A stretch of 15,364 nt of DNA from CBDUBS01 sp965365445 (GCA_965365445.1 CBDUBS010000081.1:1-15364), one strand, 5' to 3'; counted from the stretch's first letter, positions 6,772-14,971 are shown. The notes: generated by a model from the letters alone, not told the origin. Made by a program: numbers and translations.

Positions 6772-7635
6772 CTACGGTAGCAGCCTCGTTTCCGGTAGTT
6801 CCGCTCTTTCCCGAACCGGCCTCGCGCCGTCCGGCAGCGTCCAGGAATCCCGCTGCTCTCCGAACGGCATAGCAACCAGACGAGGCAACCGTACCTCTTC
6901 CGGCTCCCGGTAGGCGGGCAGTCCGATGGCAACGGCATTCTGGGGTACGTTTCGGAGGGTGGTTCCGTGCAGGTAGTCCCATAGGGCGAGCCCGCTGGAA
7001 TAATTCGAGTCCGATTCTTCGGGCACGATGGAATGGTGTATGCCGTGGATGCGCGGGGTAATCACGATCCGGCACAGCACCCGCTCGAGCCCTACCGGCA
7101 GCCGCAGGTTCGCATGGTGAAACACCACTTCGACCGCCATGAAGGCCTGCCATACGGAAAACGCCTTGGGGCCGATGCCGCCAAGAAGGATCGGCAGGGC
7201 CAGAAAGGGTGTCGAGGCCAGAATCTCGGTGAAGTGGAAACGGAGGGCCGTCGAGGCGTCCATGTCCAGATCGGTATGATGCACCGCGTGCGCTCGCCAG
7301 AGCCACGGAACCCGGTGGAGTAAAACGTGCCACCAGTAGAAGGCGTAATCCAGCACCACTATGCCGATGGCGGTGCGCGCCGGTGCGGGCAGCCCAATCC
7401 GTTGCAGCACCCCCCATTGCCGCGCCTGCACGCCCTGCGCCAGAGGCATCAAGACGGGCCGGGTAACGGCCTGCGCCGCCACACCGCTCAGGCCGGCCAC
7501 CCCGGCGTTGCGCAGCATACGCCGCCATTTCGGTTCAGACCGGCCACGCCGTAATTCGATCCGGTGCTCCAGCCAGACCACCGCCGCGAACGCGGCGAGG
7601 CCGGCCGCCCCCTTCAGGACGCTGCGAGTAAGCAT
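6772..7635 (-). CDS. fatty acid hydroxylase / sterol desaturase superfamily membrane protein
   Basis: This 287-aa protein has the histidine clusters of the di-iron membrane hydroxylase superfamily (PF04116 type): HVLLH (H103, H107), HAVHH (H116, H119, H120), H134, FHHAN (H173, H174) and HGIHH (H197, H200, H201). Hydrophobic segments flank them (about 8-22, 45-65, 87-105, 142-172). Such enzymes use O2 and a di-iron centre to hydroxylate or desaturate lipids, sterols or carotenoids in the membrane; the substrate here is unknown. The C-terminal tail after residue 235 is polar and charged. The ATG at 7635 has no evident Shine-Dalgarno and lies 7 nt after the stop of the VKOR-like gene, so the two are probably co-transcribed. 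The downstream rsr leader could be reached by read-through. Confidence 0.88.
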   Translation of the reverse strand: MLTRSVLKGAAGLAAFAAVVWLEHRIELRRGRSEPKWRRMLRNAGVAGLSGVAAQAVTRPVLMPLAQGVQARQWGVLQRIGLPAPARTAIGIVVLDYAFYWWHVLLHRVPWLWRAHAVHHTDLDMDASTALRFHFTEILASTPFLALPILLGGIGPKAFSVWQAFMAVEVVFHHANLRLPVGLERVLCRIVITPRIHGIHHSIVPEESDSNYSSGLALWDYLHGTTLRNVPQNAVAIGLPAYREPEEVRLPRLVAMPFGEQRDSWTLPDGARPVRERAELPETRLLP

Positions 7636-7642
7636 ACAATAA

Positions 7643-8170
7643 TTACCGACCGGAAAGTTCTGAAACGCCTTCGGTTGCCTCGGGCAGGGTCAGGGCGAGC
7701 ACGACGAACGACGATACGGCGCTCGCGATGCAGTAGGCGCACCAGGGCTCCTGCCGGGTTGCCATCTTGTACAGATACCACCCCGCTCCGGCCGCGTCGG
7801 CAGCCGACTTGGCCGCCGATGCAACGGGTACCCACGGGAGCCGCCGCGCCCGGTCCGCGCCGCCCAGCGCCGCCAGGGGAATGTTCACGGCCAGGCTCGC
7901 CAGCGAGAGCGACCCGTCCGGGATGCCGAACTGGAAGGCCGCCTCGGACAGGTTGGCATCGTCCGAGCGGAAGCCGCGGATGGGTGGGTCCGGTAGATGC
8001 CGCACTACGCCCGTCTGCAACAGCGAAACCGCCGCCATGCCCGCCATTCCGGCCAGCGACCACATCACGATGGCCCGTCTCCGTTTCATCGAGTCGGTGC
8101 GAGCGTTGCGTAAGGCGTCCCGTATTTCACTCGGGGTGTTTCCGAGCCACTTCTGGATGAATGTGCGCAT
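7643..8170 (-). CDS. VKOR-like (vitamin K epoxide reductase family) membrane protein
   Basis: This 175-aa protein starts at the ATG at 8170 because a strong GAGAGGAAGG sequence lies directly upstream. The frame stays open to 8416, but that part is not protein-like. Four hydrophobic stretches are visible (about 34-52, 87-103, 112-133 and 148-163). The last begins with the redox motif WCAYC (C144, C147), which matches the quinone-reducing CxxC of VKOR proteins, and the preceding text (QTGVVRHLPDPP, then FGIPDGSLSLASLAVN) recalls bacterial VKOR-family proteins. The first loop lacks the second cysteine pair of full VKOR/DsbB-type enzymes, so it probably does not shuttle disulphides by itself. Expected site: inner membrane. 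It is first in an operon with the hydroxylase-like gene. The family call is from motif memory. Confidence 0.65.
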   Translation of the reverse strand: MRTFIQKWLGNTPSEIRDALRNARTDSMKRRRAIVMWSLAGMAGMAAVSLLQTGVVRHLPDPPIRGFRSDDANLSEAAFQFGIPDGSLSLASLAVNIPLAALGGADRARRLPWVPVASAAKSAADAAGAGWYLYKMATRQEPWCAYCIASAVSSFVVLALTLPEATEGVSELSGR

Positions 8171-8233
8171 CCTTCCTCTCCCGTTGTTCCTGTAAATCCG
8201 CTGGTTTATTGATACACAGGGCTGCCTGACGAG

Positions 8234-8248
8234 GGTTTCCGGGAAACC
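8234..8248. promoter_or_regulatory. perfect 15-bp palindrome, candidate operator
   Basis: GGTTTCC-G-GGAAACC is a perfect inverted repeat with 7-bp arms around one base. It lies 64 bp upstream of the VKOR-like start (-) and about 190 bp upstream of the transferase start (+). Location and symmetry fit a dimeric repressor or activator site serving one or both divergent operons. No regulator gene lies next to it. Confidence 0.4.
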
Positions 8249-8440
8249 ATAAGATCGCATTTGATTTCCGGTCGTGCCGGCTCGCGCATCGAACGCCTCA
8301 AGGGATTTCGCCTGGCCGAACTTCCACCGAGCCGACAGAAAGGGTCCGTTTGCCGATGCAGGGATCCTCCGCCCTCCTACGGCCGTTTCTGATACGCCCC
8401 TCCATCGGTATGGCAATCCGGTTACCCGTCACGCTCGCTC

Positions 8441-9145
8441 ATGATCTCGGTCGTTATTCCTGCTTTGAACGAAGGTCGCTGCATCGAGCGGACGCTCGCC
8501 GCCATACCTCCCGATGCAGAGCCGGTCGAGATCCTCGTCGTTGACGGCGGCTCCACGGACGACACCTGCGAGCGAGCAGCGCCGCTGGCCCGTATCCTGA
8601 GCGCGCCACGGGGAAGGGCCCGCCAGATGAATGCCGGCGCGGCGGCGGCTCGCGGGGACGTGCTCTTGTTCCTCCATGCCGATACGCTGTTACCCGAGGG
8701 GGCGCCGGCCGCCGTCCGGCAGGTCCTATCCGAATCGCGCGTCGAAGCGGGCGCCTTCCGCCTGCGCTTCGATACGACGTCGCCGTTGCTTCGCTTCTAC
8801 TCGTTCTGCACACGCTTTCCGCTTCCCATCCTCTGTTTCGGGGATCGGGGGCTGTTCGTGCGCCGCTCAACGTTCGAGGCTCTCGGGGGCTTCCCGGACA
8901 TCCCGTTGTTCGAAGACCTCGAAATGGTGCGGCGTCTGGCCCGGCGCGGCGGATTTCGGTTTCTGCCCGGGTACGCAACCACTTCGGCCCGGCGGTTTCT
9001 GCAAGACGGCATCCTGCGCCGGCAACTTCGTAACGCCGGGCTCTGGTTGCAATACCTGGCCGGAGCCGACCCCGAAGCGCTCGCCGGAAACTATCGCTAC
9101 GATGCTCCGGCAGGGGATGTTGACCCGAGTGGCGCCCGCGCATGA
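8441..9145 (+). CDS. TIGR04283-like glycosyltransferase (rSAM/selenodomain-associated transferase 2)
   Basis: This 234-aa soluble GT-A, GT2-type transferase has the nucleotide-binding start MISVVIPALNEG, DGGSTDDT at 35-42, PRGRARQMNAG at 56-66, the metal-binding HAD at 79-81 (in FLHADT), GDRG at 134-137 and FEDLEM at 157-162. These phrases match the family named 'transferase 2, rSAM/selenodomain-associated', a compact GT2 relative without membrane segments. Family members are found beside ArsS-type radical SAM genes, as here; the sugar donor and acceptor are not established from sequence. The start has no clear Shine-Dalgarno, and the upstream 270-bp spacer carries a palindrome. The stop overlaps the next gene's start (ATGA), so the two are translationally coupled. 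Confidence 0.88.
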   Translation: MISVVIPALNEGRCIERTLAAIPPDAEPVEILVVDGGSTDDTCERAAPLARILSAPRGRARQMNAGAAAARGDVLLFLHADTLLPEGAPAAVRQVLSESRVEAGAFRLRFDTTSPLLRFYSFCTRFPLPILCFGDRGLFVRRSTFEALGGFPDIPLFEDLEMVRRLARRGGFRFLPGYATTSARRFLQDGILRRQLRNAGLWLQYLAGADPEALAGNYRYDAPAGDVDPSGARA

Positions 9146-9813
9146 AAGGAGCCGTCGCCGTCATGGTCAAGACGCCGGAGCTTTCGCCCGTGAAAACACG
9201 CCTCGCCGAGGGCGTAGGGCCCCGGGCTGCCGAAGCGTTTTACTTGGCGTCTCTTGCAGCCGTTGTCGCCGTTATGCGCCAAACCGCACGGGAAACCGAC
9301 ATCACCCCGTATTTCGCCGTAGCCGAGGCGTCAGGAATGACCGCCCCCCGGTGGCGTACTCTCGATCGCATTCTACAGGGAGAAGGGGGATTGGGCCGCC
9401 GCCTGCACAGGGTTTACGCGAGCCTGAGAGCCCGGCATCGGTTCGTGGTTCTACTCGGCGCGGACGCCCCACAGATCGAGCCGGACCACCTGATCAGCGC
9501 CTCGCGCTGGCTTACCGGGTCGCCGGAGCCCCGGTTTGCGTTCGCTCCCGCCGAGGACGGTGGTTTCTGGCTGTTCGGAGGCAATCGTCCGCTCCCCTCC
9601 TCCTTCTGGACCGACGTTGCCTACAGCCGTCCGGATACCGGCTTCCGTATCCGCGAACAGGCCGCGACGCTCGGGGCCGTTCTGGAACTCCCGTCCCTCA
9701 CCGATGTGGATCGGCCCGAGGATCTATCCTCGCTCCGGCAAGCCATCGCGGACATGCGGCAGCGCCTCCCCGAGCAGGAGGCACTGCTTCGCTACCTGGA
9801 AACCCTGCTATAA
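9142..9813 (+). CDS. TIGR04282-like transferase (DUF2064, rSAM/selenodomain-associated transferase 1)
   Basis: This 223-aa protein of the nucleotidyl/glycosyl transferase-like DUF2064 family has VMVKTPELSPVKTRLA at 7-22 (the usual K-P...KTRL entry motif), LLGADAP at 104-110, DGGFWLFGG at 139-147, FWTDVAYS at 155-162 and LTDVDRPEDL at 186-195. The fold resembles MobA/CofC nucleotidyltransferases. In arsenosugar-type clusters it is thought to act with the transferase-2 partner on the sugar moiety, but its reaction is not known from sequence. It overlaps the upstream gene by 4 bp and ends 145 bp before the radical SAM gene. It is full length with no sign of damage. Confidence 0.88.
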   Translation: MKGAVAVMVKTPELSPVKTRLAEGVGPRAAEAFYLASLAAVVAVMRQTARETDITPYFAVAEASGMTAPRWRTLDRILQGEGGLGRRLHRVYASLRARHRFVVLLGADAPQIEPDHLISASRWLTGSPEPRFAFAPAEDGGFWLFGGNRPLPSSFWTDVAYSRPDTGFRIREQAATLGAVLELPSLTDVDRPEDLSSLRQAIADMRQRLPEQEALLRYLETLL

Positions 9814-9958
9814 CCATCCGAATCGGCAATCAGCCGTGTTGTGGTCGGATCAAATGCCGCCGGCTCTTTTTCGACGCCTCTGAAACCGTTCTTGCCTTCC
9901 GCGCATTACCTATTCAAGCCGTTCATACAATCCGCACCTCCCTGATCCCAACCGCGTT

Positions 9959-11092
9959 ATGCCTACCGATCCGACGTTTCTTTCCCTGAATCTGTTGCCG
10001 GATGAGCAGGAGCTTCGGCCGAATGGAAACAGGCATAGTCTGCACTTCCGTAAAGCGCCTCTCGCCGATCCGCGCGAACAGATCAGGCATCTCCGGGGGG
10101 TAGAGGTGGTTGCGTGCTCCCGGCAGACGGGAAGGTTCGCCGACGACCTTCATGCGGCAGGATGGCCCGCACTGCACCCGGGGGCGCTCGAGATTTTTCA
10201 GATCAACCTCGGCAAGCTGTGCAACATGACCTGCCGGCACTGCCATGTGGACGCCGGACCCGACCGGACCGCCGAAAACATGGACCGGGAAACGGTTGAC
10301 CTCTGCCTCCGCGCCCTGGACCGCACCTCCGCCCACACGGTGGATCTTACGGGCGGCGCCCCGGAGCTAAACCCGCATTTCAGCTATCTGGTGGAGGAAT
10401 GCCTCCGGCGCGGCAAGAAGGTCATCGACCGTTGCAACCTCACCATCCTGACTACGAACCGGTACACCCACCTGCCGCGCTGGCTGGCCGAAAGGGGCGT
10501 TGAAATCGTCTCGTCGCTGCCGCACCACCACCAGGACGCAACCGATGCGCAGCGCGGAGAGGGAACCTTCGAACGCTCCATCCGGGCGCTTCGCCTGTTG
10601 AACGCGGAAGGGTACGGACAGGGCCGCCCCGACCGGGTGCTCACCCTCGTCTCGAATCCGGTAGGCGATGAGCTCGCGGGTTGCCAGGGCGCCCTGGAGA
10701 AAGAATGGAAGGCCACTCTGGAGCAGACCCACGGCATCACGTTCGATCGGCTCATCGTGCTGAACAACATGCCCGTCTCCCGCTTCCTGGAATGGCTGGT
10801 TCAGAGGGGCCGGCTGCAACCATACCTTGAACGGCTGATTCACTTGTTCAACCCCTGCACGATAGCGGGTCTGATGTGCCGCAATACCCTGTCGGTATCG
10901 TGGGACGGCCGCCTGTTCGATTGCGACTTCAACCAGCAGCTCGATCTCGAGATGCGGTATTCCTCCGGCCGGGTCATGCACGTCAGGGATTTCGACCCGG
11001 AGGTCTGGGCTGCGCGCACGGTTCGCACGGAGCGCCACTGCTACGGATGCACCGCCGGGCATGGCAGCTCCTGTTCCGGATCGCTGGCCTGA
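9959..11092 (+). CDS. arsS: ArsS-type radical SAM protein (TIGR04167-like, arsenosugar biosynthesis)
   Basis: This 377-aa protein has the radical SAM motif CNMTCRHC (C88, C92, C95) within FQINLGKLCNMTCRHCHVDAGPD (80-102), which is characteristic of the ArsS family. LTGGAPELNPHF (130-141) forms the SAM-contacting strand. The C-terminal DUF3641-like Cys-rich region carries C300, C307, C322 and a tail with C361, C364 and C372 (CYGCTAGHGSSCSGS). ArsS makes the adenosyl-derived C-As bond of arsenosugars from dimethylarsinous acid and SAM. Two positions look unusual: LPHHHQ at 188-192, where I recall LPCY in relatives, and Ser after C372, where some members have selenocysteine. It follows the two transferases by 145 bp on the same strand. 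The stop lies 1 base from the convergent OmpA stop. Confidence 0.88.
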   Translation: MPTDPTFLSLNLLPDEQELRPNGNRHSLHFRKAPLADPREQIRHLRGVEVVACSRQTGRFADDLHAAGWPALHPGALEIFQINLGKLCNMTCRHCHVDAGPDRTAENMDRETVDLCLRALDRTSAHTVDLTGGAPELNPHFSYLVEECLRRGKKVIDRCNLTILTTNRYTHLPRWLAERGVEIVSSLPHHHQDATDAQRGEGTFERSIRALRLLNAEGYGQGRPDRVLTLVSNPVGDELAGCQGALEKEWKATLEQTHGITFDRLIVLNNMPVSRFLEWLVQRGRLQPYLERLIHLFNPCTIAGLMCRNTLSVSWDGRLFDCDFNQQLDLEMRYSSGRVMHVRDFDPEVWAARTVRTERHCYGCTAGHGSSCSGSLA

Positions 11093-11093
11093 G

Positions 11094-11912
11094 TCATTGT
11101 TCCGTTACCCGAAACTCGACCCGCCGGTTGAGCGTCCGCCCGGTGGGGTTGCCGTTCGTCGCTACGGGTCGGGTTTCGCCGTACCCACGGGTTGTCAGCC
11201 GCGCCGGATCGATGCGGAAGCCGTCGAGGAGGTACTGCCGCACCGCTTCGGCCCTTCGCTCCGAGAGCCGCTGGTTGTAGGCATCCGTACCAACCGCATC
11301 CGTGTGCCCGCCGATTTCGATTTGCAAATCCGGATACCGAACCAGCACGTCTCCCACGGCATCCAGCGTCCTTTGCGATACGGGTAGGAGGGTGCTTTTG
11401 TCGAACTCGAACACCACGTCCACGGTACGGAACAGTCCTGTTTCCAGCAGGAGCCGCTCGATTTCCCGCACTTCCGGAGGAGTCGATCCGCTCGCGTCTC
11501 GTTCTGTCGAGCCGGGTTGGGAGTAGCCTGTTTCCTTCCGCGCCTGCCGCTCGCGGTACAGTCGTATGATGTCCGCTTCATCGTTCGTCAGGCCGAAAGG
11601 CAGCGGGCGATCGTACCCGTTCAGCCCGCCGGGCCCGGGCATTACACCGGGCACGGATCCGCCGGAGGGCGTTATGATGATAACGGGCTGCACCACCACA
11701 CGATTGCCGTGAATCCGGGCGATCCTTTTGCGCACCGCCCGGATTCCACTCGCCCCCGAGTCGGAGGGGGATTGGAAGACCGCGCCCCTCTCCGGCGCCC
11801 TTACGACGCGCTCCGTCGGTTGGGCCTGCGCCATGCCGACCGTCAGCAGCCCTGCTGCCAACAACCCGAGTGTCCGCCGGGTTCGTCTTGCTTCTCTCTG
11901 TTTAGAAACCAA
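11094..11912 (-). CDS. OmpA-family outer membrane/peptidoglycan-binding protein
   Basis: This 272-aa protein has a signal peptide (charged MVSKQREARRTRR, then LGLLAAGLLTVGMAQA, cleavage likely after A30). A low-complexity, proline/glycine-rich middle follows (about 30-145). Residues about 163-270 are the OmpA C-terminal domain, with VDVVFEFDKSTL, GGHTD (D205), NQRLSERRAE (R220) and TRGYGETRPV. D205 and R220 correspond to the residues that bind diaminopimelate in peptidoglycan. No barrel is present in this protein. It probably links the outer membrane to the cell wall together with the upstream barrel protein, whose stop codon overlaps its first codons by 11 nt, indicating translational coupling. 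It converges with the arsS-like gene. Confidence 0.93.
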   Translation of the reverse strand: MVSKQREARRTRRTLGLLAAGLLTVGMAQAQPTERVVRAPERGAVFQSPSDSGASGIRAVRKRIARIHGNRVVVQPVIIITPSGGSVPGVMPGPGGLNGYDRPLPFGLTNDEADIIRLYRERQARKETGYSQPGSTERDASGSTPPEVREIERLLLETGLFRTVDVVFEFDKSTLLPVSQRTLDAVGDVLVRYPDLQIEIGGHTDAVGTDAYNQRLSERRAEAVRQYLLDGFRIDPARLTTRGYGETRPVATNGNPTGRTLNRRVEFRVTEQ

Positions 11913-14157
11913 GCCGCACCCCTCCCATGAATCGGTGTATGTCGAACAGGTTCAGCGTGCTGTATTCGCCGAATACGTTGATCCCGTTAGGCAGAGTGTA
12001 CTCCACGCCGCCCAGCAGGTTGAAAGCCAGGTTGAGTCCGGAGAGCCAGTCGTTCGTAACGACCCCGAGCCCGGCCCCTGCATACGGCCGCAGGTCGCTG
12101 TAGCGGCTGAAGGGTACGATGCCGTTGCCGAACAGATTGATCGAAAGGCCGTCGCCGAAGCCGAGATGTCCTTCCGGCATGAACATAAAAAACGACCCCG
12201 GCAGCCGGTATTCGGCCCGCCCGCCCAGCAGGAATTGCTCCGGCCCATCTCCAAACCGAAACCCAGCCATCGGCAGCAATCCCATGTATTCGCGATTGCC
12301 CAGCCCGAGGAACCCGTTCGACGTTTTTTCGACCCGGACAGCCTCCGCCGAGTCACCTTCGTATACCACCACCTGATCTTGCCCGCCGGTGCGGTCGTAC
12401 AGCCGGGCCAGCCGATCTTCGATGTCGCGCAGCCTGCGGTTTAACACCTCCGTGTTTCCGGAGCGGCTCTGCTCCGCCACGGCCTCCCGGACGATCTGCC
12501 GGATCTGCGCCGCCGAGGGCCCTGCCATCCCCATCGAGTCACCCGGCATCATCCCGATCATGCCGGGCCAGCCGGCCATTCCACCCGTCACTACCGTCGG
12601 CGGGGCGTACATCACTTCCGGCTCGGCAGGAGCTACGTCGCCGTACCGGATGTAAATCTCTCCCCGTTCCGGCACCGGGATGGTAACCGTTTCCCCGGAG
12701 AGGTTGCTAATCTCCACGGTTTCCACCGTTTCGTCTCCCTGGAGCGAATCCCCCGATACCGTTTTCGTGATTCGGGCCGGGCGCTGTTCGGCTCTCATCG
12801 CCCGGGCGTACTCCAGCGAGTCGATCCGCGCGCGCAGCCGGTTCATTTCGTCCGTCAACTCCTGCTCGCGGCTGCGGGTATACGCCCGTTCGCTCTCCAG
12901 TACGTCTCCGGCCGTGCGGCCTCCGCCGCCGAGGTTGAACCGCAGCCCGGCGCTGTACATTACGGCCGAGTAGACCGAACTCGGGTCGCTCACCGTCTCG
13001 ATGTCCTGGTTGGTCATCAGGAGCACCCGGATGCCGCCCTGAAGCGTCAGCGATGAGGAGAGGGGCAGTTCGATGCCTCCGCCTCCCATCGCGAAATACC
13101 GGTCGTCGGGGTCGAACCCGCTGTACTCCGTATAGTCGCTGCCCGAGGTTACGTACCCCCCTCCGATTCGCAGAAACGGCGAGATGCCCCCTGAACGCCC
13201 CGAGAAGCGCAAATCGAGCTCTCCTCCGTACAGGGCCAGCTCCGTGAAGTCGGTCGTCAGTTCATCCTTGAGCAGCTTTTCCTGCTCGAGCCCCCGCCAG
13301 TAGAATCCGCGCAGCCCGATGTACGGCCCCAGGTCGAACCCCGCGTTCACCCCTGCCACCGATTGATACTTCGGGAAACCGAGTTTTTCATCGAAGTGAA
13401 TCTGGCCGGCGAACGGTTCCACGGCAAGCTGAAAGCCGCCGCCCCGAAATTGCCGCATCAGCGCCCGATCCACTTCCGTCAGGTCGCCCTCACCGCGCCC
13501 GCCCAGGTACAGCTTCAGCGAAGCCGACAGGGCCGGATTGTACAGGGTTTTCTGTGTGAAGTCGCTGCGTTCGAGGCCCGCCCGCGTAAGCTCATCTCCC
13601 GAGAAAATAGAGGCCGGATTGAACCGGTACGACAGGTTCTCCGCCGCCACCGAAAGCGTGTAGCGGTCGGCCAGGCTGAACGTCAGTCCGGCTCCGCCCA
13701 GGGCGTAAATGCTTTCCGTTTCTTCCAATCCGTCCGGCTCAAACCGGATGATTCCCGTTCCGACCTTCACGAACGGGACCAGCGAGCCACGCGACAGGTT
13801 GAGCCGCAAGTTGGCTCCGTAGCGCCGGGCATCCACATCCCGCCCGTCAAACGTACCCGGTGAGGCGCCCGATACCAGACTCCCGACCGATAGTTCGGAG
13901 AAGTCTGTTTTCAGATCGTAGCCGAGGGTGTATACACCGCTGAGTTCAACGAATTCCCCGAATCCGAAGCCTACCTGGCCGCCGTAAAAATAGCCGTCCC
14001 GAAGGCCGGCGTTGTCATCCCAGTTGATCCGGCTGCCGATGGGAGAGAGCGTGTAACTGATGCCGGTTACCTGCCCGAAGGCCGAAAGTACCGGTATGAA
14101 GAAAAGGCTCCACAGTACGATGTACCACCCCGTCCGACCTGTTGTAATTAGACGCAT
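11902..14157 (-). CDS. large multi-barrel outer membrane protein with coiled-coil linker
   Basis: This 751-aa protein has a signal peptide (about 1-29, ending SAFG|Q). Residues about 30-220 and about 240-410 are two successive stretches of alternating beta-strands resembling OmpA-like 8-stranded barrels. Each carries a similar strand pair (PFVKVGTGIIRF and LTFSLADRYTLSV; PFLRIGGGYVTSG and IELPLSSSLTLQG). Residues 420-455 are a charged heptad-like coiled coil. Residues 510-548 are a Met/Gly/Pro-rich linker. Residues 549-590 are a second helical segment. Residues about 612-751 are a third barrel ending in Phe (GGVRLGF), the C-terminal signal recognised by the BAM machinery. The exact family was not recognised. 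It is co-translated with the OmpA-family protein and probably forms a structural or porin-like envelope complex with it. Confidence 0.8.
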   Translation of the reverse strand: MRLITTGRTGWYIVLWSLFFIPVLSAFGQVTGISYTLSPIGSRINWDDNAGLRDGYFYGGQVGFGFGEFVELSGVYTLGYDLKTDFSELSVGSLVSGASPGTFDGRDVDARRYGANLRLNLSRGSLVPFVKVGTGIIRFEPDGLEETESIYALGGAGLTFSLADRYTLSVAAENLSYRFNPASIFSGDELTRAGLERSDFTQKTLYNPALSASLKLYLGGRGEGDLTEVDRALMRQFRGGGFQLAVEPFAGQIHFDEKLGFPKYQSVAGVNAGFDLGPYIGLRGFYWRGLEQEKLLKDELTTDFTELALYGGELDLRFSGRSGGISPFLRIGGGYVTSGSDYTEYSGFDPDDRYFAMGGGGIELPLSSSLTLQGGIRVLLMTNQDIETVSDPSSVYSAVMYSAGLRFNLGGGGRTAGDVLESERAYTRSREQELTDEMNRLRARIDSLEYARAMRAEQRPARITKTVSGDSLQGDETVETVEISNLSGETVTIPVPERGEIYIRYGDVAPAEPEVMYAPPTVVTGGMAGWPGMIGMMPGDSMGMAGPSAAQIRQIVREAVAEQSRSGNTEVLNRRLRDIEDRLARLYDRTGGQDQVVVYEGDSAEAVRVEKTSNGFLGLGNREYMGLLPMAGFRFGDGPEQFLLGGRAEYRLPGSFFMFMPEGHLGFGDGLSINLFGNGIVPFSRYSDLRPYAGAGLGVVTNDWLSGLNLAFNLLGGVEYTLPNGINVFGEYSTLNLFDIHRFMGGVRLGF

Positions 14158-14403
14158 ATCATTACTAACCTTATTATTTGTAAATGCTTTACTTCATGCC
14201 TACAACGGCTCGCGGCAGGTGATCCGACGCGGTGCCGGTTTTTTACATTTTGCGCCCCGCTCCGGGATGTTTTTTCGCTGTGTGAGAGACTGTATTGTTA
14301 GGTGTGGGTTATACAACGAGGGCTGCCGGTCTGGATCCTGTGAACCGACAAGCTATCAAGAAACCGGTCGAAGTCATACGCAAAGCCGTTGAAAGGCGCC
14401 CCC
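14158..14403. promoter_or_regulatory. divergent intergenic region, outer membrane operon / small protein
   Basis: This 246-bp spacer lies between the divergent starts. It is more AT-rich than its surroundings next to the barrel-protein start (14158-14205), as expected for a promoter on the minus strand. On the plus strand a TATACA box (about 14311) could serve the small gene, but no convincing -35 box is spaced to it. No inverted repeat stands out. Confidence 0.35.
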
Positions 14404-14685
14404 ATGCATGAATACACGTTTACACTGATCCTTGCGGCTGAACCGAGCGAAGAACAGATCGGCGTACTGTACGGCTACTTCGGCGCAAACGGAGAGGCTC
14501 CCGGAAGCGTTCAGGATGTGCTGATCGGGACTGCTGCCGGGGGTCCGTATGCCGTGTGCACCGCGCAGGGTGATTCGTTCGATCAGGCGTTAAGGGATGT
14601 CCTCGGCGGCTTCCATCGGGAAGGGATACAGGTTGAACGCATCGAACTGGATCAGGAAGCCGTACAGATTCTCACAGCCGCCTGA
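14404..14685 (+). CDS. small protein of unknown function (93 aa)
   Basis: This is a 93-aa acidic protein with no signal peptide or membrane segment. The ATG at 14404 is preferred because AAAGG lies 8-12 nt upstream. A TTG five codons earlier is the alternative. It reads MHEYTFTLILAAEPSEEQIG, then a Gly-rich middle, then FDQALRDVLGGFHREGIQVERIELDQEAV. The pattern of an initial beta-strand, a helix with EEQ...LY, and a closing helix-strand (REGIQVERIELD) resembles a group of short bacterial proteins of unknown function seen beside DNA-binding proteins or as antitoxin-like partners. The resemblance is loose. It stands alone, divergent from the outer membrane operon, with a terminator-like repeat about 290 bp downstream. 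Confidence 0.65.
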   Translation: MHEYTFTLILAAEPSEEQIGVLYGYFGANGEAPGSVQDVLIGTAAGGPYAVCTAQGDSFDQALRDVLGGFHREGIQVERIELDQEAVQILTAA

Positions 14686-14971
14686 GACGGTCTTCTCTGC
14701 CTCTTTACCAGGGAATGCGATTACGGGGGCCCTATCGAGGGATGGCGCCACCCCCACCGCCCTCCCCTTATACCTTACGCTCCATCACCGATCTGAGGGC
14801 GAGGATTGCGTCGAGCAGAGGCCGCAGGACACCGTAATTCCCGCAACGCAAGAAACGTGCTTACTGCGGGTTCGGGGGCGCGATTACGTCCGAGTCCCTT
14901 TCCGAATGGTACCCGAGTTTCCGTACGAGCTGCAAAGACCTGCATGAATGGGCGCGAAACGATCGAAAAGC

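Noticed and set aside
8171..8416. Longer N-terminus for the VKOR-like protein
   Set aside because: A strong ribosome binding site lies directly before the ATG at 8170 and the upstream residues are not membrane- or signal-like.
11074..11092. Selenocysteine TGA in the arsS-like tail
   Set aside because: The codon after Cys372 is TCC (Ser); the only TGA is the terminal stop, followed by the convergent gene, so read-through is not indicated.
13363..13863. 166-codon plus-strand frame within the barrel protein gene
   Set aside because: Antisense shadow; no motif, and the minus-strand frame is continuous with a signal peptide and a C-terminal Phe.
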